From assembly GCA_002331565.1 (NCBI GenBank), contig DCZC01000216.1:2152-8964 (forward strand): DNA of 6,813 nucleotides, given 5' to 3'. This DNA comes from Gemmatimonas sp. UBA2094. GTDB lineage: Bacteria > Gemmatimonadota > Gemmatimonadetes > Gemmatimonadales > Gemmatimonadaceae. The notes under the pieces are model-generated. The model was not told the origin of the DNA and made no database searches. It saw only the letters and a program-made list of their open reading frames with translations. Both the position numbers and the translations under genes were made by a program. Below, piece by piece: positions 5,688 through 6,813 of the stretch (position 1 is the stretch's first letter; every line of letters starts with the position of its first letter).

Positions 5688-6440
5688 TTAGAAGTAGACC
5701 TGTCCCATCTTCACCAGGTAGTACTCGGCCATCGCGATCATGACCAACGCGAAGCCCTTCTTTACCGTGAGCATCCACGCGCCAGCGCGTGGCAATCGCG
5801 ACAGTGTGCCCGCCGAAATGCCGACGAGCACCAGAAGGGTGCACATGCCCAGCGAGAAGGTGAAGAGGTAGGTGAAGCCCAGCAGCGCCGACTTCGTGGT
5901 GGACACCCATGTAAGCACGGCGGCCATGACCGGGGCGGAGCAGGGGGCGGCGACGAGCCCCGACGCGGCGCCCATGATGAGCGCGCCGGCGGCCCGGCCT
6001 CCGGTGCCGGCATTGGCGGCGCGCTGCATGATGGCGGCCGGGACCCGTACCGGGAGCACGTCGAGCATGGACAACCCGGCAATCATGAGCAGGTTGGCCA
6101 TGGTGAAGTAGGCCCACGGGTTGGCCGAGACGGTGCCGAACATGGTGCCGGTGAGCCCGGCGAGGAGACCCAGCCCCGCGTACACGCTGGCCAGCCCCAC
6201 CACGTACAGCAGGGAAAGCCACGCCGGACGCCACTTTGACGCTGTGGTGGCGCCCGACTGCTCTGATGATGACTGTCCACCAACGATCGCCGCCGTGATC
6301 GGGATCATCGGATAGACGCACGGCGTGAGGCTCGTCAGCACCCCGGCCCCGAAGAGCAGCGGGAGGGCTGCGGCGGGATTCCCGGAGAGTTGCGACGCGA
6401 CGTCGGCGATCTGGAGCAGCACGGGCAAGGAATGAGGCAT
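5688..6440 (-). CDS. CcdA/DsbD-type transmembrane electron transporter
   Basis: The 250-residue, mostly hydrophobic protein has about six membrane helices, as in CcdA and the central domain of DsbD. These proteins move reducing equivalents from cytoplasmic thioredoxin to periplasmic thioredoxin-fold acceptors through a cysteine pair in the membrane. The two signature cysteines are visible: C41 in LTPCVYPMIPIT in the first helix, and C167 in LVAAPCSAPVMAAVL in the fourth. A hydrophilic, Ser-rich loop (about 56-72) separates the first two helices. There are no fused periplasmic domains, so the following TlpA-like protein probably serves as partner. ATG 6440 (MPHSLPVLLQ) is chosen; the frame stays open to 6572 but that extension overlaps the divergent gene and has no membrane character. 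TATTGT at 6451-6446 could be a -10 element for a leaderless transcript. Confidence 0.92.
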   Translation of the reverse strand: MPHSLPVLLQIADVASQLSGNPAAALPLLFGAGVLTSLTPCVYPMIPITAAIVGGQSSSEQSGATTASKWRPAWLSLLYVVGLASVYAGLGLLAGLTGTMFGTVSANPWAYFTMANLLMIAGLSMLDVLPVRVPAAIMQRAANAGTGGRAAGALIMGAASGLVAAPCSAPVMAAVLTWVSTTKSALLGFTYLFTFSLGMCTLLVLVGISAGTLSRLPRAGAWMLTVKKGFALVMIAMAEYYLVKMGQVYF

Positions 6441-6559
6441 CGCCGACAATACGACGGGAATGGGCAGAGCGTTCCCGCGGAGCGTTTTCGGTGTTCTATT
6501 TTGGGCGCGAAGTGCAAACACCTTACCGGCCTCGCCGACGGGGCCCATGGAGGCCTGCG
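6441..6559. promoter_or_regulatory. Divergent intergenic region with candidate promoters
   Basis: These 119 bases must drive ccdA leftward and the lipoprotein gene rightward. A relatively AT-rich patch at 6484-6502 contrasts with the GC-rich flanks. A possible rightward promoter is TTCCCG (6472-6477) and TCTATT (6495-6500) with 17-base spacing, but only the -10 resembles the consensus. The leftward candidate is the TATTGT motif on the minus strand at 6446-6451, five bases before the ccdA ATG. Confidence 0.3.
6549..6553 (+). promoter_or_regulatory. Strong ribosome-binding site GGAGG
   Basis: GGAGG lies six bases before ATG 6560 and fixes the start of the last gene. It is the only canonical Shine-Dalgarno site at a gene start in the window. 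Confidence 0.75.
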
Positions 6560-6813
6560 ATGCGCGCGTCATTGGTGAAATCCGTTCGGCAGCGAGGGAC
6601 GGCCGTGCGGCGGGTGGCTGTCATGAGCGTCATGCTGGGTAGCGCCTCGGCGTGCCAATCGGCCGGGGCCATGTTGAACGCCATGGCGGCGGCAAGCGCC
6701 GCTCGGCCCGCCGTCTCCGATACCGGGTCGCAGGGTGGTCGCGACGGCGCCGTGCCACGCGTTGGAGGGGATGGCAGCGTGCCCGCCTTCGGCGACGTGC
6801 CCGTGGCGGCAAC
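6560..6813 (+). CDS. Secreted protein or lipoprotein, N-terminal part (partial)
   Basis: An open frame of 84 codons runs to the window edge without a stop. The N-terminus has many Arg and Lys residues (MRASLVKSVRQRG...RR), then a short hydrophobic stretch VAVMSVMLGSASAC. C32 could be the lipidated cysteine of an ASAC lipobox, or ASA|C could be a signal peptidase I site. After this comes an Ala-rich part and a Gly/Asp-rich, probably flexible linker (SDTGSQGGRDGAVPRVGGDGSV). No domain can be named from this fragment. It is divergent from ccdA. Confidence 0.72.
   Translation, partial: MRASLVKSVRQRGTAVRRVAVMSVMLGSASACQSAGAMLNAMAAASAARPAVSDTGSQGGRDGAVPRVGGDGSVPAFGDVPVAA

Overview
The window is a GC-rich, densely packed bacterial chromosome segment. 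Its composition and its mix of genes (a DCC-family thiol-disulfide protein, several lipoproteins, a CcdA/TlpA pair, weak Shine-Dalgarno sites) would fit Gemmatimonadota or a similar GC-rich phylum. That placement is an impression, not a demonstrated assignment. No rRNA, tRNA, transposase, phage gene or CRISPR array was seen.

Left end (1-408): about 400 bases without a credible gene. They hold the most unusual structure in the window, a long inverted repeat folded about position 181. Each arm contains tandem copies of a degenerate 14-base unit (consensus GGGACCTACGCGCT on the left arm, its reverse complement on the right arm). The arms match without gaps over about 120 bases, with base i opposite base 362-i. 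The sequence between them contains three smaller potential hairpins. The left arm probably continues beyond the window.

Forward block (409-2426): a group II PLP-dependent amino-acid decarboxylase overlaps a DinB-superfamily protein by four bases (ATGA), so the two are very likely one translationally coupled operon. The DinB gene ends 15 bases from the end of a convergent DCC-family (DUF393) thiol-disulfide protein on the minus strand (2442-2849).

Centre (2872-3957): TrmL, a tRNA wobble 2'-O-methyltransferase, starts about 22 bases from the likely start of the DCC gene and runs the opposite way. It is followed after 9 bases by an unrecognised lipoprotein. A convergent LacI-family regulator follows on the minus strand (3986-5056), with a TGTAAC/GTTACA palindrome in its upstream region that is probably its operator.

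Right part (5173-6440, minus strand): a CcdA/DsbD-type membrane electron transporter and a TlpA-like periplasmic thioredoxin, 11 bases apart and in that transcriptional order. They form a reductant-export pair: CcdA carries electrons across the inner membrane and the TlpA-like protein uses them on periplasmic substrates. Across a 119-base divergent intergenic region, a secreted or lipoprotein gene with a clear GGAGG ribosome-binding site begins at 6560 and runs off the window.

The genes belong to well-known families. The long 14-base-period inverted repeat is the part that standard annotation does not explain.
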